This document shows, one piece after another, positions 16,658 through 26,406 of a DNA stretch of 64,000 nt (its first letter is position 1; each line of letters starts with the position of its first letter). Source of the stretch: Dyadobacter sp. CY347 (GTDB lineage Bacteria > Bacteroidota > Bacteroidia > Cytophagales > Spirosomataceae); contig NZ_JAKFFT010000011.1 of NCBI RefSeq assembly GCF_021502655.1, forward strand, positions 108,874-172,873, given 5' to 3'. A program made the position numbers and the translations under genes. The notes beneath the pieces were generated by a model. It made no database searches. It was not told the origin of the DNA and saw only the letters and a program-made list of their open reading frames with translations.

Positions 16658-18505
16658 TTACCCCGAATGTGCGCGCAGCAACTGGCGGTAACTGTTCAGG
16701 ATTGCAGATTTGGAAATGAAGCCGACAAACTCGCCGGACACCTTCACCACCGGCAGGTTCCAGGCACCGGTTTCATCGAACTTTTTGACAACACTGACAA
16801 TGCTGTCAAAATCACTGATGACGACGGACGGCACCTTCATGAGGTTGGAAATGGTGAGCATGTCGTAGAGCTCTGGATTGAAAAGAAGGGGCCGGATGTC
16901 GTCCAGAGAAATTGTACCTACCAGCTTCTTATCTGCGTCCACCACGGATATCATGTTGCGCCTTCCGGCCCTTACCAGCTCAGCAAGTTCTTCACGCGTC
17001 GCGTGCTGGCTTACCGTCTGAATGTCCTTATCAATGAGGTCCAGAATGTGCAGCAGCGAGAGCAGGTTCCGGTCGTGTTCGCGGGTAAAAATCTTGCCTT
17101 GTTCCGCCAGTTTTTTGAGGTCAGGCGAGATGGGAGAAAACCATTTTGCAATGAGATAAGATATGACCGAAACGATCATTAATGGGATAAAAAGATCGTA
17201 GCCCGACGTGGATTCGGCGATCAGGAATATTGCGGTCAAGGGCGCATAAAGTACGCCGCTCATGACGCCCGCCATGCCTACAATAACAAGATTATTCACC
17301 GGCACATCGGCCACGCCAAGCTGCAAACACACGAGCGCAAACACGTAGCCGAGCGACCCGCCCGCGAAGAGCGACGGCGCAAAATTTCCACCGTTCCCGC
17401 CACTGAAAATAGTGATCGACGCGGAGAATGCTTTGAGTAAACAAATCAACGCAACGAAGACCACAACAACCCATTCGCGATAGCCGATGAAGCGGAACAG
17501 ACTGTTCTCGATGACCGACTGCATCTGCCCGTTGGTGATGGCTTTAATGGTGTCATAACCTTCGCCAAAAAGCGGCGGATAAAGCACGCATAAAACCGAC
17601 AGGATCGCGCCGCCAAGCATTGCTTTTCTGATCCGCGTAAGTTTCAGTCCGTGGAAAAACTCGTCGATGTATTTTGCGATCAAAACAAAATACCGGGCGT
17701 AAAGTCCGCAAAGAACGCCGAGGAAAAGATAGAAAGGAATGTTGTGATAATCGAACGGGTTTCGCGTCTTGAATTGAAATAAAACGTCTTCCTGCAAAAG
17801 GACTTTTGACACAAGGCTTCCGCAGACCGCCGCCACAACCAATGGAATAAAATCAGAAAACACAACGCCCACCAGCAGGATCTCAAAGGCGAACATCATT
17901 CCCGCAATGGGCGCATTAAAAGCCGACGCAATTCCTGCCGTTGCGCCTGCCGCGAGCAGCAATGTCCGCTCTCGATAATCCAGCTTGTAGGTCTGCGCAA
18001 AATTAGACCCGATTGCCGCCCCTGTAACCGCGATAGGGCTCTCTAAACCCGCCGACCCTCCTAACCCTACGGTGATGGCACTTTGGACGATCTGTGAGTA
18101 CATTTTGACAGAAGAAACCACACTCGAATTTTGCGCGATTTCGTAGAGGATCACCGGGATACCTTTTTTATCCTGCCCTTTGAATATAAAAATGACAATT
18201 AGCGTTGTGATCACAATTCCCAGAAACGGGAAAAGAATGTAAAAAAAGATCTGCTGTTCGAAGTAGACCTTGTGGGTGATAATGTAGTGAATGTAATGCA
18301 CGAGCGATTTAAGGATCACGCCCGCAAGGCCGCACGTTATGCCGACCAGGATACCCGACAGGATCAGAAACTGGGATCTTGTAAGTACACTTTTTAACCA
18401 GAAAAGCACGATCTCGTAACTCCGCGCTTTGTTGAGGCTATATCTGATGAAGTTTCTTCTGAACTTTAAATAACCAAATGCTCTCTTAATGTTGCTTCTG
18501 TTCAC
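16658..18505 (-). CDS. ClC-family chloride channel/transporter with CBS domains
   Basis: A 615-residue ClC protein. Visible ion-pathway signatures are KKGIPVILYE, GGSAGLESPI (with the gating glutamate in the position of GREGP) and GGNGGNFAPSLFAGG (GxFxP). YAPLTAIFLIAE lies near the end of the membrane domain. After about residue 455 come two CBS-type regulatory segments (for example NMISVVDADKKLVGTISLDDI and NLPVVKVSGEFVGFISKS). It moves chloride across the inner membrane, either as a channel or in exchange with protons; the retained glutamate fits an exchanger. The start is a GTG at 18505. CBS domains usually sense adenine nucleotides. Confidence 0.93.
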   Translation of the reverse strand: MNRSNIKRAFGYLKFRRNFIRYSLNKARSYEIVLFWLKSVLTRSQFLILSGILVGITCGLAGVILKSLVHYIHYIITHKVYFEQQIFFYILFPFLGIVITTLIVIFIFKGQDKKGIPVILYEIAQNSSVVSSVKMYSQIVQSAITVGLGGSAGLESPIAVTGAAIGSNFAQTYKLDYRERTLLLAAGATAGIASAFNAPIAGMMFAFEILLVGVVFSDFIPLVVAAVCGSLVSKVLLQEDVLFQFKTRNPFDYHNIPFYLFLGVLCGLYARYFVLIAKYIDEFFHGLKLTRIRKAMLGGAILSVLCVLYPPLFGEGYDTIKAITNGQMQSVIENSLFRFIGYREWVVVVFVALICLLKAFSASITIFSGGNGGNFAPSLFAGGSLGYVFALVCLQLGVADVPVNNLVIVGMAGVMSGVLYAPLTAIFLIAESTSGYDLFIPLMIVSVISYLIAKWFSPISPDLKKLAEQGKIFTREHDRNLLSLLHILDLIDKDIQTVSQHATREELAELVRAGRRNMISVVDADKKLVGTISLDDIRPLLFNPELYDMLTISNLMKVPSVVISDFDSIVSVVKKFDETGAWNLPVVKVSGEFVGFISKSAILNSYRQLLRAHSG

Positions 18506-18518
18506 AGTTTACCATTTT

Positions 18519-18577
18519 AAGCCCGCCGGAACTCCGGTGCGCCGGCAGAACCGGGACGCCAGGGTGCCAGCGGGCTT
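18519..18577. other. GC-rich structured intergenic element
   Basis: Outer arms AAGCCCGC (18519-18526) and GCGGGCTT (18570-18577) enclose a 43-base GC-rich stretch with several CCGG/GCCGGC motifs that can pair among themselves. It lies between the lipoprotein and ClC genes, both on the minus strand. It could be a terminator-like or multi-branched RNA structure. The composition stands out from neighbouring intergenic DNA. Confidence 0.4.
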
Positions 18578-18589
18578 CCATTTGCAATG

Positions 18590-19354
18590 CTAGTTGGCGC
18601 GGGCAAGCTGAACTTCAAGCTTGATGTCCACATTACGGTCGTTGCCGTTATAACGCGAGTTATAGCCACCCGATCCGATGCCGACACCCATTCCGCCGCC
18701 CATTCCGATTCCTCCCCCTAAACCTATGCCAATGCGCGGGCTGAATCCTGATTGTGACGATTGTCCGTCAACCTTGATGTTAACACCAAGCATAGCGGTT
18801 TCCCGGGCATTGACACCCATGAGGCTAAACGGAATTGCGATCTGCTCGGTCAGCTCGCCATTCTGGTCCATCAGGATCTTCGATTTGATGCTGCCGTCCT
18901 GCGCAACCAGATTGATAAAATGCTGGCCTTTCTTGTCTTTCCAGACCGCTTCTTTATTGTAAGAATCCAAAAGCAGATCCAGTCCGAGACTGTTGGGAAG
19001 ATCTGTATCGACCCGTTTCAGCGCTTTCCTATCTTCTTTCATAACGACAGGAAATAGCAGTGAATACTGATCTTTCTTCTGTCCGTCGGGGCTGAAAGAG
19101 ATTTTCAGGCCACTTGACAGAATGTTCTGAATGGTGGTCGGATCTTTTGTTTTCAGGGTCAGGTAAACGTAATGTTCATCATTGATGATGCCATATCTAA
19201 GCCTTGACTTCTGATCCTGCTGATCGGGTTTGATTTCATCCACATATGAGAAAGGCGCATTCCATTTTGACTCATAAGTCATGGTTTTGGAGGAACTGCA
19301 TCCTGCGAGGGCAGCAAGTAACAGCAGAGACCAACTGTTTTTTATGATTTTCAT
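18590..19354 (-). CDS. Lipoprotein of unknown function
   Basis: A 254-residue protein with a lipoprotein signal (KIIKNSWSLLLLAALAGC; lipobox LAGC, cysteine at about residue 19). The mature part is mixed alpha/beta with no recognised motif. A glycine-rich segment (residues about 210-235, IGLGGGIGMGGGMGVGIGSG) precedes a short charged tail. It probably faces the periplasm or the outer membrane. It stands alone, between the ClC gene and the hybrid-kinase operon, in the same direction as both. I do not recognise a family. Confidence 0.7.
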   Translation of the reverse strand: MKIIKNSWSLLLLAALAGCSSSKTMTYESKWNAPFSYVDEIKPDQQDQKSRLRYGIINDEHYVYLTLKTKDPTTIQNILSSGLKISFSPDGQKKDQYSLLFPVVMKEDRKALKRVDTDLPNSLGLDLLLDSYNKEAVWKDKKGQHFINLVAQDGSIKSKILMDQNGELTEQIAIPFSLMGVNARETAMLGVNIKVDGQSSQSGFSPRIGIGLGGGIGMGGGMGVGIGSGGYNSRYNGNDRNVDIKLEVQLARAN

Positions 19355-19500
19355 TTTTATCTGTAAATAACGATTATGGTTAATTTATAAACGAAATCCT
19401 TCAATTGATCATTACTACAAACAGAAATAAATCATTGCAATATGAATAAGGCATCCCACAACTGGGAAATATTTTTCCGGCTGCCCGTCACGCCGACTTC

Positions 19501-21417
19501 CTATTCTCCCAGTAATGCTGCGATTTTCCTATGCAGCTTTTCCGGCTCAAATGGCTTGGATAATGTATCGTTCATGCCCGATGCCAAAGCCTGCTGAACT
19601 TCCTCCGGCAGCACCGTGGCTGAAAGCGAAAGGATAGGTGTTTGTATCATTAGCTGCTTCCTGGCAAAGCTGGCGGCCTGGAAGCCATCCATTTCCGGCA
19701 TTCTCGTATCCAGGATTATCAGGTCATATTTGCGCTCCCTTAATGCATCAATGGCTTCTTTACCATTCAAAACCATGGTTGCGTCCAAAAGCCAGGTTTT
19801 CAGGTATTTTTTCAAAAGCAGCGCGTTGATCGGATTGTCCTCGGCTACCAGCACGGTTTTTCCGTTAAACGGTCTTAAATCCTGAAATGCGACCGGAGGC
19901 TTGGGCTCAATGCTTTTTTCATTGGCATCCGGCAAAATTAAAGTAAAGAAGAACTGGCTTCCCCTGTTGAATGTGCTGTTTACTTCCAGCTCGCTGCCCA
20001 TCAGGCGCACGAGCTTTTGAGAAATGGTAAGTCCAAGACCAGTCCCTCCGTATTGATGCGATGTGTTTTCAGAAGCTTGTCCGTACTCAGAAAATATATT
20101 TGAAAGCTGTTCATTCGACATGCCTATGCCAGTGTCTTCCACGCTGAATTTTATCTTGTGTCCCAACTGAGTTTGTGAAACCAGCTCAACGCGGCAGATT
20201 ACGCCACCTTCCTGTGTGAATTTTAATGCATTACCAACCAGGTTCAGTAATATCTGGTTCAGGCGCATGCCGTCGGCCATAACACAGTCGGGGAGATTAT
20301 CTTCGATAGCCAGGGTCAGTTTCAGATTTTTCTCATCTGCCTTGAAGCGCATCAGGTCAATGATCCCTTTTCCAAGCACACGGAGGTCTGTGGACGTTGG
20401 TATGATGGAGAATTTTCCTTCATCGATTTTTGAGATATCCAGAATGTCGTTCAGAATGTTGAGGAGTGAGCCGGACGATTGACGCAGCATGTTGATCAGA
20501 TCCCGTTGTGCGGTATCCAGTGTTGTTGCACTCAGCAGGTTACCAAGCCCGATAATGCCATTCAGCGGCGTCCGGATCTCGTGGCTCATGTTGGCCAGAA
20601 ATGCTTCCTTCACTTTTCTGGCTTTTTCTGCCTGGCTCTGCGCGTCTATCAGGGCACGCTCGTGCGCTTTTCGCTTCTCCACATCATGCAGGTTCACAAA
20701 CAGCAGCCTGTTTTTATACATAATCCTCAGTTCCAGCCAGACAGGTTGCCTTAGCCTGCCAAAAAACCGGTCTTCCACGACGATGGTTTCCCCGCCTACG
20801 TAGCTTTTTTGGACCAGGACCTGACGTAATGCTGCATTAATCGGATCAACAAGCAGATCCAGGATCGTGGTGCCGACCAGATGGCCCGGGGCAATTCCTA
20901 AAATCTTTTCAACGGAAGGGTTAACAGAGATAATGTTGCCCGTTTCCGGCTCAACAGTTGCGATGATATCAGGCGAATTGAGAATGATCGTTGCGTAATT
21001 TTCCAGCAATTTATTCTTGTCCCTGATCTCCTTCTGGCTCCTGGCCAGCCTGATCAGCGAATCAACCTTTGCATTAGTAATATACGGGTCCAGTGGTTTG
21101 TACAGATAATCGATCGCGCCCGTTTTGAGCCCGCGGACTGCATAAGTGGTTTCCTTTGAAATGGCGGTTACAAAAACGATCAGTATTTCTTTGGTTTTGG
21201 GATTAGACAGCAATGTTTCAGCAAACTCAAAGCCATCCATGCCGGGCATTTGAACGTCTACCAGCGCTACCGCAATTTCATTTTCCCAAACAATGCGCAA
21301 TGCTTCGTTGGCGGAAGTTGTTGAGTAAATTTCAATGTCATCCCTGCTGAGAATTGCTTTTAACGAAATGAGGTTCTCTTCACGGTCGTCCAGCAGCAGA
21401 ATTTTTGTGTTTTCCAT
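19501..21417 (-). CDS. Hybrid signalling protein: REC-PAS-HisKA-ATPase-REC
   Basis: 638 residues without membrane helices. Domains in order: a receiver (1-120; DVQMPGMDGFEF), a PAS domain (about 145-260; IISVNPSVEKILGIAPGHL), the phosphoacceptor helix (FLANMSHEIRTPLNGIIG near 275), an ATPase domain (DTGIGM, GGTGLGLTISQKLV), and a second receiver (about 515-638; DTRMPEMDGF, LSKPFEP). It should receive phosphate at its N-terminal receiver and relay it internally. It is the last gene of a four-gene signalling operon, 11 bp after the CheB-like gene. Confidence 0.93.
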   Translation of the reverse strand: MENTKILLLDDREENLISLKAILSRDDIEIYSTTSANEALRIVWENEIAVALVDVQMPGMDGFEFAETLLSNPKTKEILIVFVTAISKETTYAVRGLKTGAIDYLYKPLDPYITNAKVDSLIRLARSQKEIRDKNKLLENYATIILNSPDIIATVEPETGNIISVNPSVEKILGIAPGHLVGTTILDLLVDPINAALRQVLVQKSYVGGETIVVEDRFFGRLRQPVWLELRIMYKNRLLFVNLHDVEKRKAHERALIDAQSQAEKARKVKEAFLANMSHEIRTPLNGIIGLGNLLSATTLDTAQRDLINMLRQSSGSLLNILNDILDISKIDEGKFSIIPTSTDLRVLGKGIIDLMRFKADEKNLKLTLAIEDNLPDCVMADGMRLNQILLNLVGNALKFTQEGGVICRVELVSQTQLGHKIKFSVEDTGIGMSNEQLSNIFSEYGQASENTSHQYGGTGLGLTISQKLVRLMGSELEVNSTFNRGSQFFFTLILPDANEKSIEPKPPVAFQDLRPFNGKTVLVAEDNPINALLLKKYLKTWLLDATMVLNGKEAIDALRERKYDLIILDTRMPEMDGFQAASFARKQLMIQTPILSLSATVLPEEVQQALASGMNDTLSKPFEPEKLHRKIAALLGE

Positions 21418-21428
21418 CTTGATTTATT

Positions 21429-22010
21429 CTATGAAAGTAGATTGCTGATCGTTTCGTAAAATTTATCCTCCTCTAACAGCTTGTGTTTTTTGTATTTCAA
21501 TAATGCTTCTTCCGGCATGCGCGGAAACTCAGCAAATTCCGGGTCTTGCACGAATGTAGGGCAGCCCATCTCAGCCAGAAGTTTCAGTCCCCCCGCCCCG
21601 TCCTGGCTCGATCCTGAAAAGAGCATGGCAGCTTTCACCGGAATGCCTGACATGGCGGCGGAAATAAACGTGGCATCAATAGAAGGCCGGGAGAAAAAGT
21701 CCGGCTCCGTATGGTCATAATAAAACCGGTGATCGTTTCCGACCAGCAAATGGTAATCCGGCAATGCAAAATAAATGCTGTTTGACATGATCGGATCAAG
21801 GTGATGCGGTTCGCTCATGTGAACGTCGGTTTTTGTTTTAAATAAATCAGGTAAAACCGATGAGCTGGATCTTCCCCTATGCAATACGAAAATGACAGCA
21901 AACGAAACCGGGTCCTTTAAAAGTTTGATAATGTCTTCCAGGATCACGAAGCTTCCTGACGAGCCGCCCATGAGTACAAGACTCAGCGATTCATCTTTCG
22001 CGCTGTTCAT
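21429..22010 (-). CDS. CheB-type methylesterase domain protein without receiver
   Basis: 193 residues corresponding only to the catalytic domain of CheB. The serine is in LMGGSSGS (near residue 17), the histidine in VLHRGRSS and the aspartate in SGSSQDGAGG. The N-terminal receiver that normally inhibits CheB is missing, so control must come from elsewhere. It overlaps the CheR gene by 4 bp. No chemoreceptor, CheA or CheW gene is present, so the substrate is probably not a chemotaxis receptor; a neighbouring kinase is a candidate (inference). Confidence 0.9.
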   Translation of the reverse strand: MNSAKDESLSLVLMGGSSGSFVILEDIIKLLKDPVSFAVIFVLHRGRSSSSVLPDLFKTKTDVHMSEPHHLDPIMSNSIYFALPDYHLLVGNDHRFYYDHTEPDFFSRPSIDATFISAAMSGIPVKAAMLFSGSSQDGAGGLKLLAEMGCPTFVQDPEFAEFPRMPEEALLKYKKHKLLEEDKFYETISNLLS

Positions 22011-22822
22011 TTGATTTTCTGATAAATGTTCAGGGCACTATCAATAACCTTAAAATGGGCTTCGAGCCCCGAATAACGCAATGTTTCCCGCTTTCCCAAA
22101 CAAAGAAACCCCAACATGCTTAAACTATCATACAGAAGCCTGAAAACCTGCTGCCTCAGTTCCAGCGTAAAATAGATCATTACATTGCGACAGCTTATAA
22201 ACTGAAATTCATTGAAAACCCCGTCGCCGGTAAGGTCGTGTAATGAAAAGATAATATTCTTTCGTAATTCAGGGGATATGATGGCCTTGTTATACGCAAC
22301 ATGGTAATAATCTGACAATGAGTTCTTTCCGCCAGCCAAAATATAACTTTCGGAAAATGTCCTGACATTTCCCAATGTGAAAACTCCTTCCCTGGCCGAT
22401 GTAAGCACCCTGTTGCTCAGATCCGTGGCGTAAATCAGTGAGCGGTTCATAAGTCCGGCTTCTTTGAGCAGGATTGCCATTGAAAACGCCTCCTCGCCAG
22501 ATGCACATCCGGCCACCCAGAACCGCAATGTCGGATAGGATTCCAGGTAACCAAAAACTTCTGTCCTAACCCTTTTGAAATACTCCGGATCGCGGAACAT
22601 CTCAGAATAGTTGACAGTCAGTTCCTGGATCAGGTCATATACAATGCTGCCGCCCGGCTCAATGTGCAGCAACAGCTCGTCCAGGTCCATGTCGTATTTG
22701 GCAAGATAGCGGCCTGCCCTTCTCAGCAGCGACGGTCGCGCATAACCAGAAAAGTCAAAACCCGAAATTTCACGGATGCGTACAATCAATTCTTCGAGCT
22801 GAGGATATTCTAATACAACCAT
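22007..22822 (-). CDS. CheR-type S-adenosylmethionine methyltransferase
   Basis: 271 residues with the helical CheR N-terminal domain (about 1-75; RRAGRYLAKYDMDL) and the methyltransferase domain, whose SAM-binding motif is FWVAGCASGEEAFSMAILL. Later conserved parts are IYATDLS, FISCRNVMIYF and LGKRETLR. It methylates glutamate side chains in classical chemotaxis. It lies 3 bp after the large hybrid kinase gene and overlaps the CheB-like gene, so methylation and demethylation are coupled in one operon. Confidence 0.92.
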   Translation of the reverse strand: MVVLEYPQLEELIVRIREISGFDFSGYARPSLLRRAGRYLAKYDMDLDELLLHIEPGGSIVYDLIQELTVNYSEMFRDPEYFKRVRTEVFGYLESYPTLRFWVAGCASGEEAFSMAILLKEAGLMNRSLIYATDLSNRVLTSAREGVFTLGNVRTFSESYILAGGKNSLSDYYHVAYNKAIISPELRKNIIFSLHDLTGDGVFNEFQFISCRNVMIYFTLELRQQVFRLLYDSLSMLGFLCLGKRETLRYSGLEAHFKVIDSALNIYQKIK

Positions 22823-22825
22823 ATG

Positions 22826-25800
22826 TCAGGCGGAATGCAACCATACTTTAATCAGTGCCAGCAACTTATCCACATCCACAGGTTTGGAAATATAATCATT
22901 GGCACCGGCCGCAAGACATTGCTCCCTATCACCCTGCATTGCTTTTGCAGTAACCGCGATGATCGGCAGATTAGCCCATCTGGGAACCTCCCTGATTTTC
23001 CTGGTCGCCTCGATCCCATCCATTTCAGGCATCATAACATCCATTAAAACCAGGTCAATTTCCGGTGTATCTTCCAGTTTTTCAATCGCTTCCCGCCCAT
23101 TCGCTGCGATTTCGATCTTAAAGCCGGATTCTTCGAGTACAGCGCTTAATGCGAATATATTTCGCATATCATCGTCGGCAATGAGTATTTTTTTACCTAC
23201 AAAAACATTCTCGGAATGTACAACCGGGTTGCTGAATGCGTCACGGTTTTCGGGGCTTTTTGAAGTTTTGGGCTGAATATTTTTCAGGAATAATTTTACT
23301 TCATCCAGTAACCGCTCGTTCGATTTCTTGGTTTTCATCACCACCGGATGCGCGTATTTCATCACACGGGTCAGGTTAACCTGGTCCAGATCTTCGGCCG
23401 TATTGATGACAACCGGCACGGCGCTCCATTCCGGGTTTTTCTTGATCTCATCGAGGAAATCCAGTCCGTTCATATCCGAAAGCCGGATATCCAGAATAAT
23501 GCCGTCGACGGTTTTTGAATTTAAAATAGATAATGCTTCCGAGCCAGAGAATGCATACAACACGAAAATGTTGTTGGCAGTAAGGAAGTCACCCAGATAT
23601 TTGCTTTGGTACTGATCGTCTTCAATAAGCAGGATCTTTTGCTGTTCGGTTTTACCGGATTCCAGTTTGAGCAAAGTAAAGATACGCTCTGCCGATTTCT
23701 CATCGACGGGTTTTTGCATAAATCCGATTGCTCCTTCCTTCACCATGTCCATATCCAGGTAAGAACCCGAAGAGACCGTATGAACAGGAATGAGCTTTGT
23801 TTTGGGATCAGATTTCAGCTCTTTTAGAACTTCATCCCCGGACATATCCGGCAGATGCATATCCAGAATGATGGCCGTAGGCCGGAAACTCTGCACCAGT
23901 TCCATAGCTTTCCTGCCCGTGTCAGCGACCACAACTTCAAAACCACTGTCCTTTGCCTTCGCCGACATATCCGCTGCAAAAATCTCATCATCTTCAACCA
24001 GCAATAGGCGGTATTCCTTGCCATTATCGGCAACCGGACTTTGCTTCACCGGTTCCTCCGCTTTCGTAATTTCCACTGCGGCTGCGGTTTCGTCCGAAGC
24101 CGGTTCCTGATTCTGAACGGGAATTTTTAATGTAAATGTGGACCCTACTCCTGCTTCGCTTTGAAGAGAAATGGAGCCCTTGAATAAATTGGCCAGCTCG
24201 CGGCTTATGGAAAGTCCCAGGCCGGTGCCGCCATATTTTCGGCTTGTAGAACCGTCGGCTTGCTGAAATGCTTCAAAAATGGACTGCTGCTTCTCCGGCG
24301 CGATCCCTATTCCCGTATCCGAAACTTCAAAATACAAATACGAAGCTTCCTGCTTGATATCCAGCGAAACGGTTCCTGGCGCCGAGGTGAATTTCACTGC
24401 ATTGGAAACCAGGTTCCTGATGATCTGCAACAATCTGACCTGATCCAGGAACAATGTATCCGGGCATGAAGGCGCTTTTTCAATTTTGAGCTCCAACCCT
24501 TTGTTTTCCGCTATTTTCTGGAATGTATTTCTGATTTCGGACAGTAACAGTTCGGTGGCGACAAGCTCGTGCATCAGCTCGATTTTCCCCGATTCTACTT
24601 TTGCAAGATCCAGGATGTCGTTGATCAATGTTAACAGGTCATTTCCGGAGTTGAAAATAACCGATGCATAGCGCTGCTCTTCTTCGCTCAGGCGGGCTCC
24701 TTTGTTTTCGCCCAGGATTCTGGACAGGATGAGAATGCTGTTGAGCGGTGTTCTGAGCTCGTGGCTCATATTGGCGAGGAATTCACTTTTGAACCTGCCG
24801 CTTTTTTCGAGTTCGTCAGCTTTGATCTGTATCTGGTCCCGGGCTTCCTCAATCGTGCTTTTTTGCTCTTCCAGCATGAAAGCTTTTTCTTCAAGCTCTG
24901 TATTTATCTGCTTTAATTCTTCCTGCTGCACCCGCAGTTCCTCTTCCGAAACCTGTAAAAGCTGCGTCTGGCGCATCAATTCTTCATTCGTAACGCGCAG
25001 TTCTTCCTGCTGACTTTCCAGCTCCTCTGCCTGCAACTGGGTTTTTTCAAGTAATTCATTGGTCGTCTGACGGGCGTGCGCCGCCGTGATTGCTACCGCA
25101 ATGTTGTCAGAAACCATTTCCAGTAGTTTGGAAACTTTTTCTCCGGGATCATTTAAATAACCAACTTCAATGATCGCCGTAACCGTTCCTTTGAGCGCGA
25201 TGGATTTGATATAAACAAATGCGGGGTCTGTATTGCCGATTGTACTCTTAATGTTTAAATAATCGGATGGAACCTGGATTTTTTTCAACCCGACGCCTTC
25301 GGCAGCCATTTGCCCCAGCATTCCATCACCCAGCTTGATATGGGCCGGCACCGTGGCCGAAGGGTCTATGCCGTGACTACTAGCCAGTTGCAGCACATCA
25401 CCCGCCCGGCTTATCATATACATTGTGCCCACCGGCGAACCGGTCACTTCAACGAGTTTGCTTAACAGTTTTTTTGCCAATTCCTGCTGCGTAGGCTCTC
25501 CACGGATTGCCTCGGAAAGCTTCACGGCATTATTCAGTATCCAGTTTTTCTCATGGTCTTCAATGGATAGCTTTTCCAGCTGTTTATTTGCTTTGATCGT
25601 TTCGTTCTCAGAAGCGATTTGCGCATTATATGTTGTTCTGATAAAATAATAGAGCAGAAACACGACGAAAAGGAATGCCAATGTTCCGAAAACAATGTAC
25701 TGGGTTGCCCTTAGGGAGCTTTCGGCAGCATCTTGTTCCCTTTCTGCAAGCAGGCCTTCTTCCTCATTCTCAATACGTTTGAAACCAAAGTCAATTTGAG

Positions 25801-26251
25801 AAGCAAGAACTTTTCCTTTCAGAATGATTGATTTAACTGTGTCCGGCCTGTAATTGCCCGATTTCAGCAACTCGTGCTGCTGCGTCATCAGGTCCAGTCT
25901 ACCCTGAATCAATGTATTAAGCGTATCTAGCCTGCTAACCTGGTGCTTGTTGTCTTTCACCAACTTACGCATTGCTTCCAACTGGGCCCAGACATCATTA
26001 GAGGCCGTCCTGTAATTGTCTTCAAAAGTCACATTGCCAGTAATGGCAAAGCCGCGGACATTGGATTCGGCAGATAGCAAGCGGTTTCGCACGGAGGTCG
26101 AAACGGCCATCACTTCCCGGGTATGGTTCACCCAGCCTGCATTCTCCTGCTGTTTCCTGATGGCATTATAAGAAGTAAGACCGACGACGACAACCAGAAC
26201 AATAGAGAAAATAATACCAATTAAAATCTGTTGTTGGAAAGATAAGCGCAT
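22826..26251 (-). CDS. Large hybrid histidine kinase: CHASE3-GAF-HisKA-ATPase-REC-REC-REC
   Basis: 1141 residues. A first transmembrane helix (7-28) and a second (about 190-208) flank a periplasmic CHASE3-like helical domain (AESNVRGFAITGN). A GAF domain follows (about 240-395), then a long coiled coil rich in Glu/Gln/Leu (about 400-490). The phosphoacceptor helix is FLANMSHELRTPLNSILILS, and the ATPase domain has DTGIGI and GGTGLGLSISREL. Three receivers follow, with phosphoacceptors in ILDMHLPDMSG, ILDIRLSDMNG and LMDVMMPEMDG. It heads the operon with CheR, CheB and a second hybrid kinase, and may itself be the methylation target through the coiled coil (inference). Confidence 0.93.
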   Translation of the reverse strand: MRLSFQQQILIGIIFSIVLVVVVGLTSYNAIRKQQENAGWVNHTREVMAVSTSVRNRLLSAESNVRGFAITGNVTFEDNYRTASNDVWAQLEAMRKLVKDNKHQVSRLDTLNTLIQGRLDLMTQQHELLKSGNYRPDTVKSIILKGKVLASQIDFGFKRIENEEEGLLAEREQDAAESSLRATQYIVFGTLAFLFVVFLLYYFIRTTYNAQIASENETIKANKQLEKLSIEDHEKNWILNNAVKLSEAIRGEPTQQELAKKLLSKLVEVTGSPVGTMYMISRAGDVLQLASSHGIDPSATVPAHIKLGDGMLGQMAAEGVGLKKIQVPSDYLNIKSTIGNTDPAFVYIKSIALKGTVTAIIEVGYLNDPGEKVSKLLEMVSDNIAVAITAAHARQTTNELLEKTQLQAEELESQQEELRVTNEELMRQTQLLQVSEEELRVQQEELKQINTELEEKAFMLEEQKSTIEEARDQIQIKADELEKSGRFKSEFLANMSHELRTPLNSILILSRILGENKGARLSEEEQRYASVIFNSGNDLLTLINDILDLAKVESGKIELMHELVATELLLSEIRNTFQKIAENKGLELKIEKAPSCPDTLFLDQVRLLQIIRNLVSNAVKFTSAPGTVSLDIKQEASYLYFEVSDTGIGIAPEKQQSIFEAFQQADGSTSRKYGGTGLGLSISRELANLFKGSISLQSEAGVGSTFTLKIPVQNQEPASDETAAAVEITKAEEPVKQSPVADNGKEYRLLLVEDDEIFAADMSAKAKDSGFEVVVADTGRKAMELVQSFRPTAIILDMHLPDMSGDEVLKELKSDPKTKLIPVHTVSSGSYLDMDMVKEGAIGFMQKPVDEKSAERIFTLLKLESGKTEQQKILLIEDDQYQSKYLGDFLTANNIFVLYAFSGSEALSILNSKTVDGIILDIRLSDMNGLDFLDEIKKNPEWSAVPVVINTAEDLDQVNLTRVMKYAHPVVMKTKKSNERLLDEVKLFLKNIQPKTSKSPENRDAFSNPVVHSENVFVGKKILIADDDMRNIFALSAVLEESGFKIEIAANGREAIEKLEDTPEIDLVLMDVMMPEMDGIEATRKIREVPRWANLPIIAVTAKAMQGDREQCLAAGANDYISKPVDVDKLLALIKVWLHSA

Positions 26252-26406
26252 AGACGTCGGAATAGCGGAGAAATGGACTTGCTGAGCAATTTCCGCCTAA
26301 TATCCGTAAAAAAACGCAAATCACCCTTGATATGAAGCGTTTCGCCTAACTATTTTATAGAATATTCACGCATATTGATAATGAACTACTTCTACTTTGA
26401 ACTATC

